Below are positions 47,901-60,111 of a DNA stretch of 64,000 nucleotides, piece by piece (the first letter of the stretch is position 1; each line of letters begins with the position of its first letter). Under the pieces are notes generated by a model. The model worked only from the letters and a program-made list of their open reading frames with translations. It was not told the DNA's origin and did no database searches. A program made the translations under genes and the position numbers. The stretch is from Aaosphaeria pasadenensis (Eukaryota; Ascomycota; Dothideomycetes; Pleosporales): contig JAKLMB010000054.1 of NCBI GenBank assembly GCA_022813625.1, positions 36,341-100,340 on the forward strand. Direction: 5' to 3'.

Positions 47901-50900
47901 TTACATTGGAAGAGATCGAGGAGGCGCATATCGCTCTCGTTGAGAAATGCACTAAAGAGCTCCTTTCCGCATATAAAGGCCTCCGACAGGCAAGCAGATC
48001 GGTGACTGGGTTAGGCGACGCCATGGACGTCATTCTCTCTGACGAAGACCTACGGCGTACGGAATTGCGCTTCAGCAGAATCCTTCTCTTCGTAAAGCTG
48101 CTGCTGAACTTGATCCGCACCAAACCTCAATTTGCCCGCACTCAACGAGCGGATTCCAAGGTTGATCCGCTTGAGCAAGAAATATCCTCCGGCAGCGCTA
48201 TGGAGATCACATACACAGTGACAGGGAAGAACGAGAAACAAGTCATATTCATAGGCTCTGAAAATAAATTGCGCGATCTGTATGCACGACTATGCCACAT
48301 CACCGGCTTCACCAAGATCAACATCTTCGCTGGTGGTCAGCGCCTCAGTTTCCCCACCAATGCACACAGCAACTTGCTAGATCTTGGAATCAAACCCAGA
48401 ACACATTTGCTCGTTCAGAAGGCTGCCGGGAGCGATATACTGCAGCCCAATGTGGAAAGACCAACAAGCCAGTCCAAATTCGAGTCGACCCTAACGGAAC
48501 ATCTAGATGATTTGTTTGCTTGTATGGATTCAGAGGACTTTATCAGTGCAAGCATGTTTGACTTCCTGATCTGTTTTCCGTACCGGGAACGAATTTACCA
48601 GGATGTCATGGCTGATGTCAGTGCAACACTCGTCTTTCCACCTGGGAAGTTGTTCCAAGTCAAATACGCTGCATTGGCGCTACAATCTAGATTGAGAGAG
48701 CAGCTCCGCAAGGGTGCACTCGACGATACGTTCTTGCTCAGAGCTGTTCAAAAAGTAGTGGGGGCTTTTTTGAACCCAGACTTGTTCCACCACCCATTGT
48801 CGAACCTTCGTGAGACGCATGTTGCCGGTGTACTCGCAATGGTTCTCGTGGAACTACTCAAAGGTAAGGTGTCATTCCAATGGCTGAAGCACGACCACCG
48901 GCTGACCGCTGCTCATTCGAGAATTAGAACGACCTACACATGCCATTTCCTCGGCATATTTTGCTGATGCTTCAGCCCTCGTAGCACGTTTGACGGAAAT
49001 CATCAGCGCCGGTGTCGACGCAGACCATGACAGCTCGATGACTATAGTGCAATCTTATGCTGCGCTTCTTGAGGCTTCTTTACATTCCAAAGCTATTTGG
49101 GATGCTTTCGTTGAAAGCCCAGACAGTTCAACGTTACATAAGGATCTGCTGCTTATTTACAACAGGAAGCAGGTTCGAGAGAACATCGTCCAAGTGATCG
49201 CATCCGTATGTGGCGGCGATTTGCCATCAAGTTCTCCCCTTACTCGAGCCGAGACCTCCAAGCAATTCTGGAATCTCGTTTCTGCCGTACTTCCCTCCTC
49301 TGTTGATTACCCCGAGCAATCGGAACAGCTATTCGACATTGCGGACCAGGTGTTCCGGAGCCATGACGAATATAGTCGCAATGAAGAGTCTTTGAGATCG
49401 TCATTGACCTCTTGGAGTGATTTGTTACTGCAGTACAGGCATGAAGAGTTCGTTGGTCGCGATGAGGTCGATCCCGTCGTTCTAGGGTTCACCAAGCTTC
49501 TATTTGGCTGTATCTCGTCACTCAAGTCCTTCAAGAAGCCTTTGAACTCGGGCACCTTGATGGAAAGGATCTTCCGCAAATTTCTTTTCATCCCTAAGGT
49601 CCATGAAATAGACGACTCGGGTGTGTTGCTTCAAGATCTCCCAGTCCTTGAAAGCCATACAAGGCAAGCGCTCTACGAACTCATCGTTGCTTTAGCCGAG
49701 GATCGGCACACCTTTGGCACGCTGCTTGATCTTGTGGAGAGCCTTACAAGTGACGAGGAGTCCATGTCTCTCCGGTCGTATTGCATTGACCGCCAGAACG
49801 AAATCCGATCCAGTACAGGCTACGTCGGGCTCGTCAACCCCCGCGCCATCTGCTATATGAACTCCCTTCTCACGCAACTTTTCATGAACATCAACTTTCG
49901 AAGATTTATGCTCAGCCTACAGGTTGCTGATGAGGGTGCATCTCAGCGCCTATTGTTTGAAACGCAGAGACTTTTCGCTATAATGCAGGATACTTTCCGC
50001 AAATCTGCCGATCCTCGGGAATTTGCCTCATGCGTGAAGGGTTTGGACAGCCAGCCAATCGACATCAACATCCAAATGGACGCTGACGAGTTCTACAATT
50101 TGTTGTTCGATCAATGGGAAGCTCAGATGCTTTCGCCTGAAACAAAGCAGAAATTCCGTTCCTTTTATGGTGGTCGAACTGTCAACCAAATCAAGTCAAA
50201 GGAGTGTGAGCACGTTTCAGAGAGAATTGAGACTTTTTTCGTCGTCCAGTGCGACGTGCAAGGCAAATCCAACCTACAGGAGAGCCTTCAGGCCTTCGTA
50301 GAGGGCGACGTTATGGAAGGAGACAACAAATACAAATGTGAATCATGTAATGGCAAATTTGTAGACGCCATTAAACGGTAAGGCACTCATCATCCGCGTC
50401 AAATACTCTACTTGCTAATATGGCCATCAGCACATGCCTAAAGGATGTTCCAGACAATCTCATATTCCACCTAAAGCGCTTTGATTTCGATTTAGTGGAC
50501 ATGAGAAGAACGAAAATCAATGACCATTTCGCCTTCCCAGACTTCATTGACGTTAGCCATTATAACGTCGATTATCTGAGCGATCCCTCTACCCCACCAA
50601 ATGAGGATATATTCGAGCTTGTGGGTGTACTTGTTCACACCGGCACCTCTGAAAATGGGCATTACTACTCCTACATCCGCGAACGTCCTTGTCCTACAAG
50701 TCGCTTACCTACCTGGGTAGAGTTCAATGATCGCGACGTAGATACTTTTGATCACCAAACACTACCCTACCATGCCTTTGGTGGGCTTTTCGAAGATCAA
50801 TACCAACGTCAACAGAAACAATTCAGCGCTTACATGTTGTTCTACCAACGGAGAACGGCAATTGACAGAGACCACCAGGAATTTGTTAGTACTTCCGTGA

Positions 50901-52756
50901 GCAGCTCTCCGAAAGCTCCAGTTTCTCCGCAGCTAGAATCAGAAATCAGTTCTGATAACGAGGTATTCGTCCGAGAATACAGTCTTCATGATCCAAATCA
51001 TTCGAAGTTCGTCCGGCAGATGATGGGTATTCTACGCACAGTCAACAACGGCATTTGCTCGACCGATCACCAACAAGAACGCAGAACAATCCACGTTGTG
51101 CTGGAACATCTTTCCCAAACAATATGCAGGCAGCGATTTATGGAACAATTTGACGAAACAATGACTCAATTACGAAAATTGTCTTTGTCCTGCCCTAATT
51201 GCTGTCATGCTACACTGAAGTGGTTCGCTTCACATGACTTTGCTCTCACAAGTCTTCTTCTTCGATGCCCCCATCTCAAAGTTCGATCACATATGCGTGC
51301 TTTTGTGATAGAAAGCCTTCAGTTCCTCCGAGAGAGAGACCCAGTACTCTATGGAATCGAAAACATCGACACGGACAGCGACACTGGCAGTACAGTTCCC
51401 GTTGATGGCGCCCTCAACGAAATTGTCCAAAGATTACGATTAGTTGCCGAAGAGACGTGGTACAGCGCTCGTGGCTGGGATGACTTCTATCTGACAATGT
51501 GTCAAATAGTTGATTTAGGCTATGTGGAAACCGCTGTGGTGCTCAATCACGCTTTCCTAGAGTTCTGTCTAAAAATCCTTAGCATGCATGCCCACGCTCA
51601 ATTCCGGGCTGCTGACCCAGATCTCTGGCGCCTTGTCGAGAAGAAGAAGAACATCTATAACCGCCTTATCGAGTTAGTCCATGCCCTACTGTCGAAAATG
51701 GATGCCTGCGCACCAACGGTAGGGACCTCGGCACAGGCTGTTGATCGCTTGGAGAGCTACGATCGCAGCACTTCAAAATTCCCCTTGTCAAGCTTTGAGC
51801 AAAGCACGCTACTCATGTGGGATGAAAAGAATCGGGCAATAGCGGCCTTGGATCGAATGCTAGAGAATTTCGACCGTACAAAGACGGATGTGTTCTATCC
51901 CGGTGAAATCCTCAGGTGGATGCTGAGGCTACCAGATCAACGAACACAGCGCTTCCTTTTCTGCACCATCAAAGAAGGAATCGCTGGTCTCGCACCTCCA
52001 TACTCCGATTGTTATGTTCGAGCCGCTCTTTTCTACTGTGAAGCATGTCCCAACCCGGACCTGATTGAAAAGATGATCGAGGCCGTTGTTACTTCGGCCA
52101 CTACTTTACGAGAAGCTGGTGGTGAGGTACACCTCCAATTCTTCGCGGGACTGCTCTCGATTCAAAACGACGCTACCATTGATCAAGACGGGCCAGACGC
52201 ATTCTTCGACACTTGTCTACAGAGATCCCGTTTCTACGCAATCCCTTTACTCCTTTTTGACGATGATGTTGTCCGTCGAGAAACATTACTACATCTCGAC
52301 AAACTGTTTTGCAAAACAAAGCCAGATGATGCTTGCAGTTTCCAAACGCTGAAGTCCAAGTACACATCTGCGCGAAAATTAGTAGAAGGCATGACTAAGC
52401 GGATTGTCAATGAACATGAAAACAACTCGTCACGGGCATATATGCAGCCAATGATTTCGGCCTGTCAGATCTTAGTCAATCTTCTCATCCAGCTTCACTC
52501 CAGTTCGGACGAAAACACGATGCAGCTGCAGGACAATGTTCGCGATACAACCTTAGTTCAGACCTGGCAACTTGAAGTGGAATCTCGCGTGAGGATATGG
52601 GCTCTTGATGAGGGTACGCCTATATCTACAGGCGGTGAGCGTATTCCTTTTGGCACGGGATCATCCTCACGTACAGTTACTGACGTTGACTCAGAAGCCT
52701 ACGAGCATTCAGATTATGGCAGTGATTCCGATGAAGGTCCTGATCTTGAATCATAA
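44914..52756 (+). CDS. Giant ubiquitin C-terminal hydrolase (USP family)
   Basis: Exons 44914-45508, 45585-45735, 45796-48863, 48922-50377 and 50431-52756 give 2,531 residues. It should remove ubiquitin from target proteins. The first about 200 residues are disordered and Ser/Pro/acidic. A long helical region follows, then a ubiquitin-like fold at about 1047-1125, then the USP catalytic domain. The nucleophile is C1582 in AICYMNS and the catalytic His is H1834 in ENGHYYSYIRE, with EFND downstream as the Asp/Asn box. A partial zinc site is visible as YKCESC. The C-terminal about 650 residues are helical, as in large USP9X/USP34-like fungal proteins. The Cys box lacks the usual GNTC. The exon 4 acceptor has an alternative six bases downstream, adding or removing Leu-Glu. 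Confidence 0.88.
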
Positions 52757-54055
52757 GGTGGCAGGATCAAATGTCAACCCAATACTTTATTCTTCGCAAG
52801 CATCACGCCGAGCTTCATGCTCGTTCCAGATGGCGATAAAAACAAAGCTTTTTTTTGCTAGCTTTCAATCTGTCCGCCTACATTGAGGCTGGGGATGCAT
52901 TGTGATGTCGATTTCGTTCCATTCACTATGCTTCGGCTCTTCTTTCCTCGCAACTCTTTTGTTTCGTATCGGGTGGCATAGCGTCGGCGATCAGGATCTT
53001 TTGTTTTGCGATATTCCGATACCAACACCCTCACATGCTGCCGCCCTTAGTATTCCTGCGCGAATACACTGGGTTCCTATGCCTGGGTATCGCTGATACA
53101 CATTGACCCCTGGTGATGGCATTACGTATATAATGAATTATGACTACACAGAACTCAATATCTGTCCAATGATCTGGATCCCAGATCATGACGTTGATGA
53201 GTATACTCAATAGATGGTTTTCGGCAACGAGTAGAACTACTTAATGCATGTCTCCCATGATATGAATGCATGGACTTAACTCTACATTCTGTAGGGTACG
53301 ATAGCACAATGTTTTCATGATATTGCCATAGTTTGTGGGATGTCACAATGCAACAATAGTGAGCCCTCCAGCTTTATATAACTTTCAGAACGAAAGTTAA
53401 TCTTAAGAAAACCGTAGTAATGTCATGTTTGAGATACTAACGTTATCAGTTTATACAAGAAGAAGAGTATTAGTACAATGGCATTTTTCCCCCTAGTAGT
53501 TCTGAGAGACAGAATTCTACAAGATAAAGTAGAAAGACTAACTTTCAGTTACTCGACTATATCTCGAGGAATGACTATGTAGATACTGTGTTCTTGGAAT
53601 ATTTGCGGGCCGGTAGACATACCTCGTTATGCGTTTCTCGATGCAGCCCAAAGATGGTGCTAAATTCGTGGACAAGCTAGACGAGAACTGTAGATGTGCA
53701 AAAATTACGCAACTAGAAAATATATTCGACTTCTCCTCTATTTTACATTGACTAGGTCATTATGTAAATCTAACCATTTGTGTATCAGCAGCCTTGTCAA
53801 TGGCGCTGAACCAGTCACTGCATTTATCTGCACTCGATGACTGGTGACAATGTGACCTGTGACCATTACCCCTTCGTTCCTGCCCTTTCTCCTCCTCCTC
53901 CTCCTCCTCCTCCTCCTCCTCCTTCTGCTCCTTCTGCTCCTCCTAAAAGTACATTCTTGACCTTCCTCACGATATACATTAGTCCGAGACTTGTTCTACC
54001 TTCTCTTCAGTGCGACAAAGTGCCTACAAAGTAACAAGCAACGTTTTATCAACAT
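52757..54055. other. 1.3-kb gene-free region before the kinase-like gene
   Basis: 3' flank of the ubiquitin protease and promoter of the kinase-like gene. AT-rich from about 53.1 to 53.8 kb, with a CTC run at 53889-53922. I looked for, and did not find, the CGGAG-N6-CTCCG palindrome present in the other promoters of the cluster. Confidence 0.5.
53889..53922. repeat. (CTC)n microsatellite
   Basis: About eleven CTC units, followed by CTTCTG-type repeats to about 53,945, roughly 130-170 bp upstream of the kinase-like start codon. Confidence 0.88.
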
Positions 54056-55268
54056 ATGAATTACGAGGGCGCTCCAGGGCTAGATTTCGGCGGAGGCAAT
54101 GTGAAAATTGACCCCAGCGTTACTAAAGGTCTGCGTCTTCATAGCAACCATAGGCTCCGTTCCGCTTACCAGTCTACACAGTTCTGCCACAAGGCTGCCG
54201 AGTCATCTCAACGGAGACCCATGGTGTGAGCTTCTGGGCCAACACGGGTCGCATTGACGTTGAACTATGTGACGGATCCGCACAATCATTCTTCATCAAG
54301 GTAGAATCTCATGATGTTGGCAAGAACATGCTCAGTAGCGAGTTTGAGTCCATGAAAGCAATCCATCGTCTTGCGCCTGATTTTGCACCCGAACCCATCG
54401 CTTGGGGGACCTACGAGTTAGTGCCTGAGGCCCACTTCTTCGTCAGCAAGTTTCATGATATGCGTCCGGATATGCCAGACCCAGGCAAGTTTGCTGCTCG
54501 ATTGTCTGCACTACACCAGTCCAGCAGGTCACCGAACGGAAAGTTTGGATTCCACGTAACGACATATGCTGGCAACCTGCCGCAATATACTGAATGGGAA
54601 GATACGTGGGAAATATTCTTCTCAAAGAGTCTGAGAAAGGCTCTCGACTTAGAGATAGAAGCAAAAGGATACGATCCAGAGTTCGACACTCTGATTCCCG
54701 CAATTTTTGACAAAGTCATACCGCGCCTATTAAGACCACTCGAGAGTGAAGGACGTTCTGTAAAACCATCCTTAGTGCATGGCGATCTATGGTTTGCGAA
54801 CTCCGGCATCGATAGTGACACCGGTGAGGCTTTGGTGTTTGATGCGTGTTGTTTTTATGCACATAATGAGTGTACGTATGACGGTCCTGTTTAGTTAACC
54901 TTGCTAATGCTAAACACCTTACGCAGATGAGTTTGGTCAATGGAGGCCGGTCTGCAACCGCTTTGATGCTAAATATTTAGATGCATATCATGCTTGTGCA
55001 CCAATTTCCTCACCTACGGAGGATTTTGATGGCCGTGTGGACTTATACAAACTGTAAGATATATTTTTGATTAACGCATCGCCATGAAAACTTCTGATTT
55101 ATTATAGAAGGTTCAATACCCACGTATCGGCCCTGTTTCATGATAAACCAACTTTAAGGGATCAGTATGTGTTAATCTGCTAATATACGTACAGTTACTG
55201 ACACATAACTTGATAGAATGCTAGGAGATATAAGAGACTTAGTAGCAAGATATGGTAACTCTTTATAA
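54056..55268 (+). CDS. Fructosamine-3-kinase-like protein
   Basis: Exons 54056-54128, 54182-54871, 54927-55053, 55108-55164 and 55217-55268 give 332 residues. The family phosphorylates sugar-derived ketoamines (fructosamines, ribulosamines) on protein or free amino groups, making them fall apart. Family features: VLPQGCRVISTETHGVSFW near the start, the ATP lysine in FFIKVE (about K64), the catalytic loop LVHGDLWFAN (H224, D226) and VFDACCFYAHNEYEFGQWRP with the metal-binding D245. All key residues are present, so it looks functional. The first donor is GTCTGC, which is weak. The last exon can either stop at 55268 (ARYGNSL) or splice again; the simple stop was chosen. It ends tail-to-tail with RidA, 33 bp apart. 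Confidence 0.85.
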
Positions 55269-55301
55269 TTAAGTCTATAGGATATAATAAGTTATTTCCT
55301 T

Positions 55302-55827
55302 CTAGATATAGGAAGAGCGCTGTCTGCTTGCCTGGGGAATGCTTGCAATTGCCTCAATCTCTACATTAGCTCCTTGTAGTGGGAGTTGCAAAACTGCAAC
55401 ACATGTTCGGCTCTGCTATCTTGTTAGAACCTAAGAAAAAACCCTTCTGCCTCTAGAGACATACGGGCTTTGGGTCCACTGTGAAAAACTCTAAGTATGC
55501 CTTATTCACCTCGCCATAGTGCTCCATGCTTGACAGGAAGATGGTTGCTTTCACGATTTCATCGGCAGCTGTACCGGCTTGCTTCAGAATTGCGCTGAGA
55601 TTATTCAAAGCTTGTTGCTATAAGAGATCAGAACAAATGTTTATTCAAGGATCTGAAGATAAGGGAGAGTAAACCGTCTGCTCATATGCGCTGCCCGCAA
55701 GTTTACGCGTCACAGGGTGGATACCGAGTGCTCCTGAACAATACACCATGCCGTTGCAAACAATTGCTTGTGATAGGTGTGGGCTTGGGGCCGGAGCTTC
55801 CCTGGTCAAGATTGGAACTCGTGACAT
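55302..55827 (-). CDS. RidA/YjgF-family imine deaminase
   Basis: Complement of 55302-55412, 55465-55617 and 55675-55827, giving 138 residues, the normal family size. RidA proteins hydrolyse reactive 2-imino acids (enamines) to 2-oxo acids and ammonia. Motifs: GMVYCSGALGIHPVTRKL, AYEQTQQALNNLSAILKQAG, IVKATIFLSSMEHYGEVNKAY and the C-terminal active-site strand SRTCVAVLQLPLQGANVEIEAIA. The substrate-carboxylate arginine (R104) and the glutamate pair (E120/E122) are present, so it should be active. No presequence or peroxisomal tail is obvious (it ends RSSYI). It is divergent from the Zn2Cys6 regulator gene across 505 bp. Confidence 0.9.
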
Positions 55828-56332
55828 GGCGGAAATTGTTACTGGAGTAGGACAAGTTGGTGGAAAGGTGAACGATGCTTAAAACTGCATATTTGAAGAG
55901 TTCTATGCTTCTCCTTAAATATTGATTTGACTTTCAGTAACGTTCCTACCCAGAGCCGTTTGCCCTACTGGTAAAAGTGTTGATGGTCATCACTGCTGAT
56001 AGACGATTGGCTGAGGGCTGACTAGCTTACGGAGATCCATCTCCGACAGACATTAGCTTCTGTAGTCTTAAACGCGCACGTGCACGTGTGACATACGCAT
56101 CTCGTTCATGCAGCGAAAGATTCTACGCATGCAAGAACAAGCGTGCGCCGTACTCAGAGCCTTGGTGAACATTCGTCCTTTCGTGCTTCATATTTGCAAA
56201 TTGCTTCGCGTAGCTACCACGTGAAAGCTCGGTTGCCACCAGCTAAGGCAGGTCATTGAGAGGATTTGGCCACACCCTCCTTAAGGAAGAAGAACATCTA
56301 TACGATTATACTAGACTGCATGATATCAATAT
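55828..56332. promoter_or_regulatory. Shared divergent promoter of RidA and the Zn2Cys6 regulator
   Basis: 505 bp between divergent start codons. It holds a CGG-N10-CCG palindrome (56030-56045), a tandem CACGTG pair (56077-56088), another CACGTG (56218-56223) and a GATA-type TGATAG (55997-56002). Confidence 0.65.
56030..56045. promoter_or_regulatory. Candidate Zn2Cys6 operator, copy 1
   Basis: CGGAGATCCATCTCCG, a perfect inverted repeat with 7-bp arms around CC. CGG triplets ten bases apart in inverted orientation are a known geometry for Zn2Cys6 dimers (for example Put3). Three close relatives lie in the transporter/oxidase promoter. Confidence 0.6.
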
Positions 56333-58315
56333 ATGATGTCAGGCCTTGCTAATGGGTTGCAGCAAGAAAAAGCGTTAGCGTTAGTCATATAAATCAAGTG
56401 CTTGCATCGATCCGATATAGCTAGCTAACATTCAGCAGGTGCAAACGATGCCAATATAAAAAGGTATCATCTTCACACATATCCGGCGATCTATAAGTCT
56501 TTCAGACTGACATAACAAGCTTAAATGCTCGAGGACCGTTCCTTGCAACGCTTGCCAGAAAGCGGGAGCTCAATGCATGTATAGGCAAACAGACCGAAAG
56601 CGCCAGCCAGCATCACAGGACCATGTCATTCTATTGCAAAGTAGAGTCGAGTGGCTAGAAGACTTCATCCTGGATCTTCAGGGATCCCCCTCGGCAGAGA
56701 GAGATTCTAGATTGCGCACCATAAATCTCATCTCGGCTTCATCCAGGCGGGCAGTGTCAAACGCTCCGGTAACCCAAAGCAGCTCAGCCTTCTATCGTAC
56801 CGCGAACTCGCATATAACCCGTGATGGGATACTATCTTTTCATGGTCCTACAAGTATATACCATGTTTTTTCCGACGATAGTGATGGAAGGCCCAACGAG
56901 ACCGACCAGCTTGGTCCGTCACGAGATTCGACACTCAGGAATGCGAATCATGTCTTGGATCATTTCAACATTGATATTGATGCCGATATCGTCACCCAAA
57001 CTCTCCTCCTATTCTTCAAGTGGCAGTATCCAGATTATGTGTTCATTTATCGGGATGCATTTATCAGAGATCATTATGGTGTGCGCCAAGGGTCCAAATA
57101 CTGGTCAACCTCCCTCTTACTGTCCATTTGCGCGTTAGGGTCTCTGATGCTACCAAAACTAGAAAGGGAAGATTTTGGCGTGCGTTGCATGGATGCTGCA
57201 GTGAGTATTGCCATAGTGTCTGACCTGATGCATCCATCCATCACCGCCGTCCAAACCTTTCTTTGCCTTGCCTTTTGCGAGATTGGTAGAGGCAATCTAT
57301 CCAAGGGCTGGGCTCTCTCAGGTAACTATGAGTAATATTTCCAATCAGACAATCATGCTTACATCCTTTCAATAGGTATAGCCTTCCGAATGGTTCAAGA
57401 TTTGGGTTTCCAGAAAGATCCTGAGACGTGGCCATTTCTGGATCAGTCATTCATAACGAATGAAGATGTCGAGGTTCGTAGGCGAATCTACTGGGGCTGT
57501 TACATTTCAGACAAATTGATCAGTCTCATCTTTGGTCGGCCAGTGCAACTTTTGTACAATGAAGCCGAGGTTCGCGAACTGGGGACATTACCGTAAGTTA
57601 ACCCTTTTTCTCCTAACATTAAATGAGAAATCAATAACGTATCCACAGAGACCCTGAGTTCATTTTGCCATGGCGCACTGTTGGGTTCGATGATGACGGA
57701 CACCGGCAGTACACTGACTTATCCATGATCCCCTACGTGAAAGAACAGATCAAGCTTGCGCGAATTGTAGAACACTTGCTGAGCCTGATGTCGTCTGAAT
57801 CTGACCGGATTACAAGCCCCCAGCTACTGAACCTCGACAGCCTCAATCATGATTTACTAGAATGGAGGAAGAATCTTCCCAAGTGGGCCGATTTTAGGAT
57901 ATGGGACACGGGTGATGAGCCGTTGAAGCCAAATATAGCCGCAATCCAGTACGTTTATTGAATGCCGAAGTTCTTTGTTGGTAGAAGCTCATCTCATTGT
58001 AGTCTTCTTTATAACGCCACCCGAATCGCCCTCAACTTTAACGGAGCAGTGGCATGGGAGGGAAACAATCGCACAGAACAGACTAGTGAGGTTTGTATGC
58101 TTGCTGTCACAGAGATTCATTCTATTATCCGCCGCTATCGGAAGCAACATGGATTACGAAATAGCTCTTTGGTCATAGTATATGCGCTAGCTCAGTCCAT
58201 TCGGGCCTCAAAAGCATTCGGCACCAGTGAGGAAACCCAAAAACTGGTCAAAGTCATGTCAGAAGTCGCATCTACATGGACGCTAGCAGAGATGGTCACA
58301 TCTGCAAGATTATGA
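56333..58315 (+). CDS. Zn2Cys6 fungal-specific transcription factor
   Basis: Exons 56333-56379, 56439-56463, 56520-57321, 57376-57592, 57649-57948 and 58003-58315 give 567 residues. The zinc cluster is complete: C17-x2-C20-x6-C27-x5-C33-x2-C36-x6-C43, followed by the basic linker RQTDRKRQ and a short coiled-coil (HVILLQSRVEWLEDFI). It is spread over three exons, the middle one only 25 nt. The middle region is the fungal-specific TF domain, with FFKWQYPDYVFIYRDAFIRDHY and IAFRMVQDLGFQ..RRRIYWGCYISDKLISLIFGRP, and later HLLYNATRIALNFNG. It is a DNA-binding regulator, probably of the neighbouring catabolic genes (inferred from position and from the CGG palindromes in both nearby divergent promoters). 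Its 3' end faces the transporter gene 114 bp away. Confidence 0.88.
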
Positions 58316-58429
58316 TGAAAGCAATTTGATAATCATTCGGCACCATTCAGGTGGGGCATTCTCAAGACGAGGTCGCTGAATATCAGTTGATAATTTTCTT
58401 GACTAAATCGTTGCTCTATTGCCTAAGTT

Positions 58430-60111
58430 CTAAAGCATGTACAAGCCCGGAAGGTTGCCAGATCCTTCAGTTCGAGCCAGAATTTTCTTGTTCTCCCTCC
58501 GTAATATCGCCTTCATAGTAAGGCATAGGGCGATTTCAAGCCCACAAAAGGCAATGAGCAAGATCATTGCTCTGCTATATCGAGGTTCATCATTCGGATC
58601 GAAGAAATATGGGCTCCAGATATTACCAAACTGTCCCATGATGTTGATGATTGCAGTAGCGGCAGCCTTCTTCTCAGATGTATCCCCCACGGTGAACGCT
58701 GCCCAGCTGTAGACAGCAGCATTGGCCCCGAACACGCCAGAGATGTATATAAAAGAAGCGCAGTACCTAGCGACAGTATTAAGGATACTGACGCTTAGAG
58801 TAAATCCAACTACAGCAAAGGCTAGCGGTGCACAGATATGGTATCCTCTCTCATACTTGCGGTCGCTCGACCAGGCAATGAAGTACGATACGACTGCACC
58901 AATGATGTAGGGCGGTGCTGTGCAAACGAGGGTGATAGTGCGACTTCCGAGAAAAAAACCTCGGACAATAGACGGAAAGAAATAGTTGAAACCATACGCA
59001 GTTTGGTTCGAGCATAGAATCAGTGACTATATGTGATTGCATGTAAAGTCAGTCATCCTGGATTTGCCATGTAAAGAGCTTGACCACTCACAAAGATCCA
59101 AACCTTATAGTCGCATAAAGCCAATTTCAGACCATGAAGAACAGATTTGTTGGTCTCTTGGCTCGAGATAGAATCGAGTGACATCCTGTAGGATGATATG
59201 CGGCGCTCCTCTTCACTCAATAGCCATCGCGCACTGCCAGTCGCTGACCCCGGGAAATCGGGGAGGAAGAAGAAGGCGATGAGGCCGAGAAGAAAGCTTA
59301 CGGCGCCCTCGATAATGAAAAGCCAACGCCAACCAGCAAGACCAGCTACACCGTCCAGTCCAGAGAAGATTCCTGCTGCCAAAAGGCCGGATACAGCGGT
59401 CGCTAGCACTAGACCCGAATATAAAATTGCAAATCGTAGTGCAAGCTCCCCTTTTCTATACCAGCACGAAAGGAGATAGAAGACTCCAGGAAAGAAAGGG
59501 GCCTCTGTTATACCAAGGATAAATCGAACCGCGATCAGCCCCTGAAAGTTATGTACCGCAGCTGTGCTAGCCGAAACGCAAGACCAGAGACAAACCCAGA
59601 ATGGGATATAGAGAGACGGTCGAACTCGAGTCAAGATCATGTTACTCGGGAGCTGCATCAACATGTATCTGTACCCATAGTATTAGACTTCGCACGAGTG
59701 CATTCGGATTTGGATTGTGATACCCTGGGACCAAGATTGAAACAGCTGTACTATAATTGTTTCCGGTCAGCCCAAGATCCGCTTCAAAAGAGTCGAGCTT
59801 GGCTTGCCTAATACGCGGTATATCAGTCATCGACAGAGAAGTATAATTTAATCGCGTCTCTTCACTTACGCAATGTTGTTTCGATCTAGATAATTGAAGA
59901 GATAGAGAATGAAGACAACTGGCATCAAGGTCCTATCCAGTTTTCGTACCAAGGTTTTCTCTATATCCAAGAAGGTCTCGTCCGACATTCCGAGAGGTCG
60001 GGACCCATCTTGACTGACTTTGGGTACCGAATTGCCTGGACGTTCTAATTCCAAGTGAGACATCTCATTCTTGTCCTCTGGAGACACCGATGATCTAATA
60101 GGATCGCTCAT
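58430..60111 (-). CDS. MFS anion:cation symporter (Dal5/allantoate-permease type)
   Basis: Complement of 58430-59026, 59092-59668, 59724-59807 and 59870-60111, giving 499 residues. It is a 12-helix transporter of the family that includes Dal5 allantoate, Tna1 nicotinate and Vht1-type permeases, which import organic anions with protons. Signatures: LFNYLDRNNIAQAK in helix 1, LVPGYMLMQLPSNMILTR in helix 2, GLIAVRFILGITEAPFFPGVFYLLSCWY and GWRWLFIIEGAVSFLLGLIAFFFLPDFP. The second half is reconstructed as one open exon, with SLILCSNQTAYGFNYFFPSIV after the fourth junction. The substrate is inferred from its neighbours only. The start at 60111 is the first ATG of the frame. The divergent promoter it shares with the oxidase has three CGG-N10-CCG palindromes. 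Confidence 0.9.
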
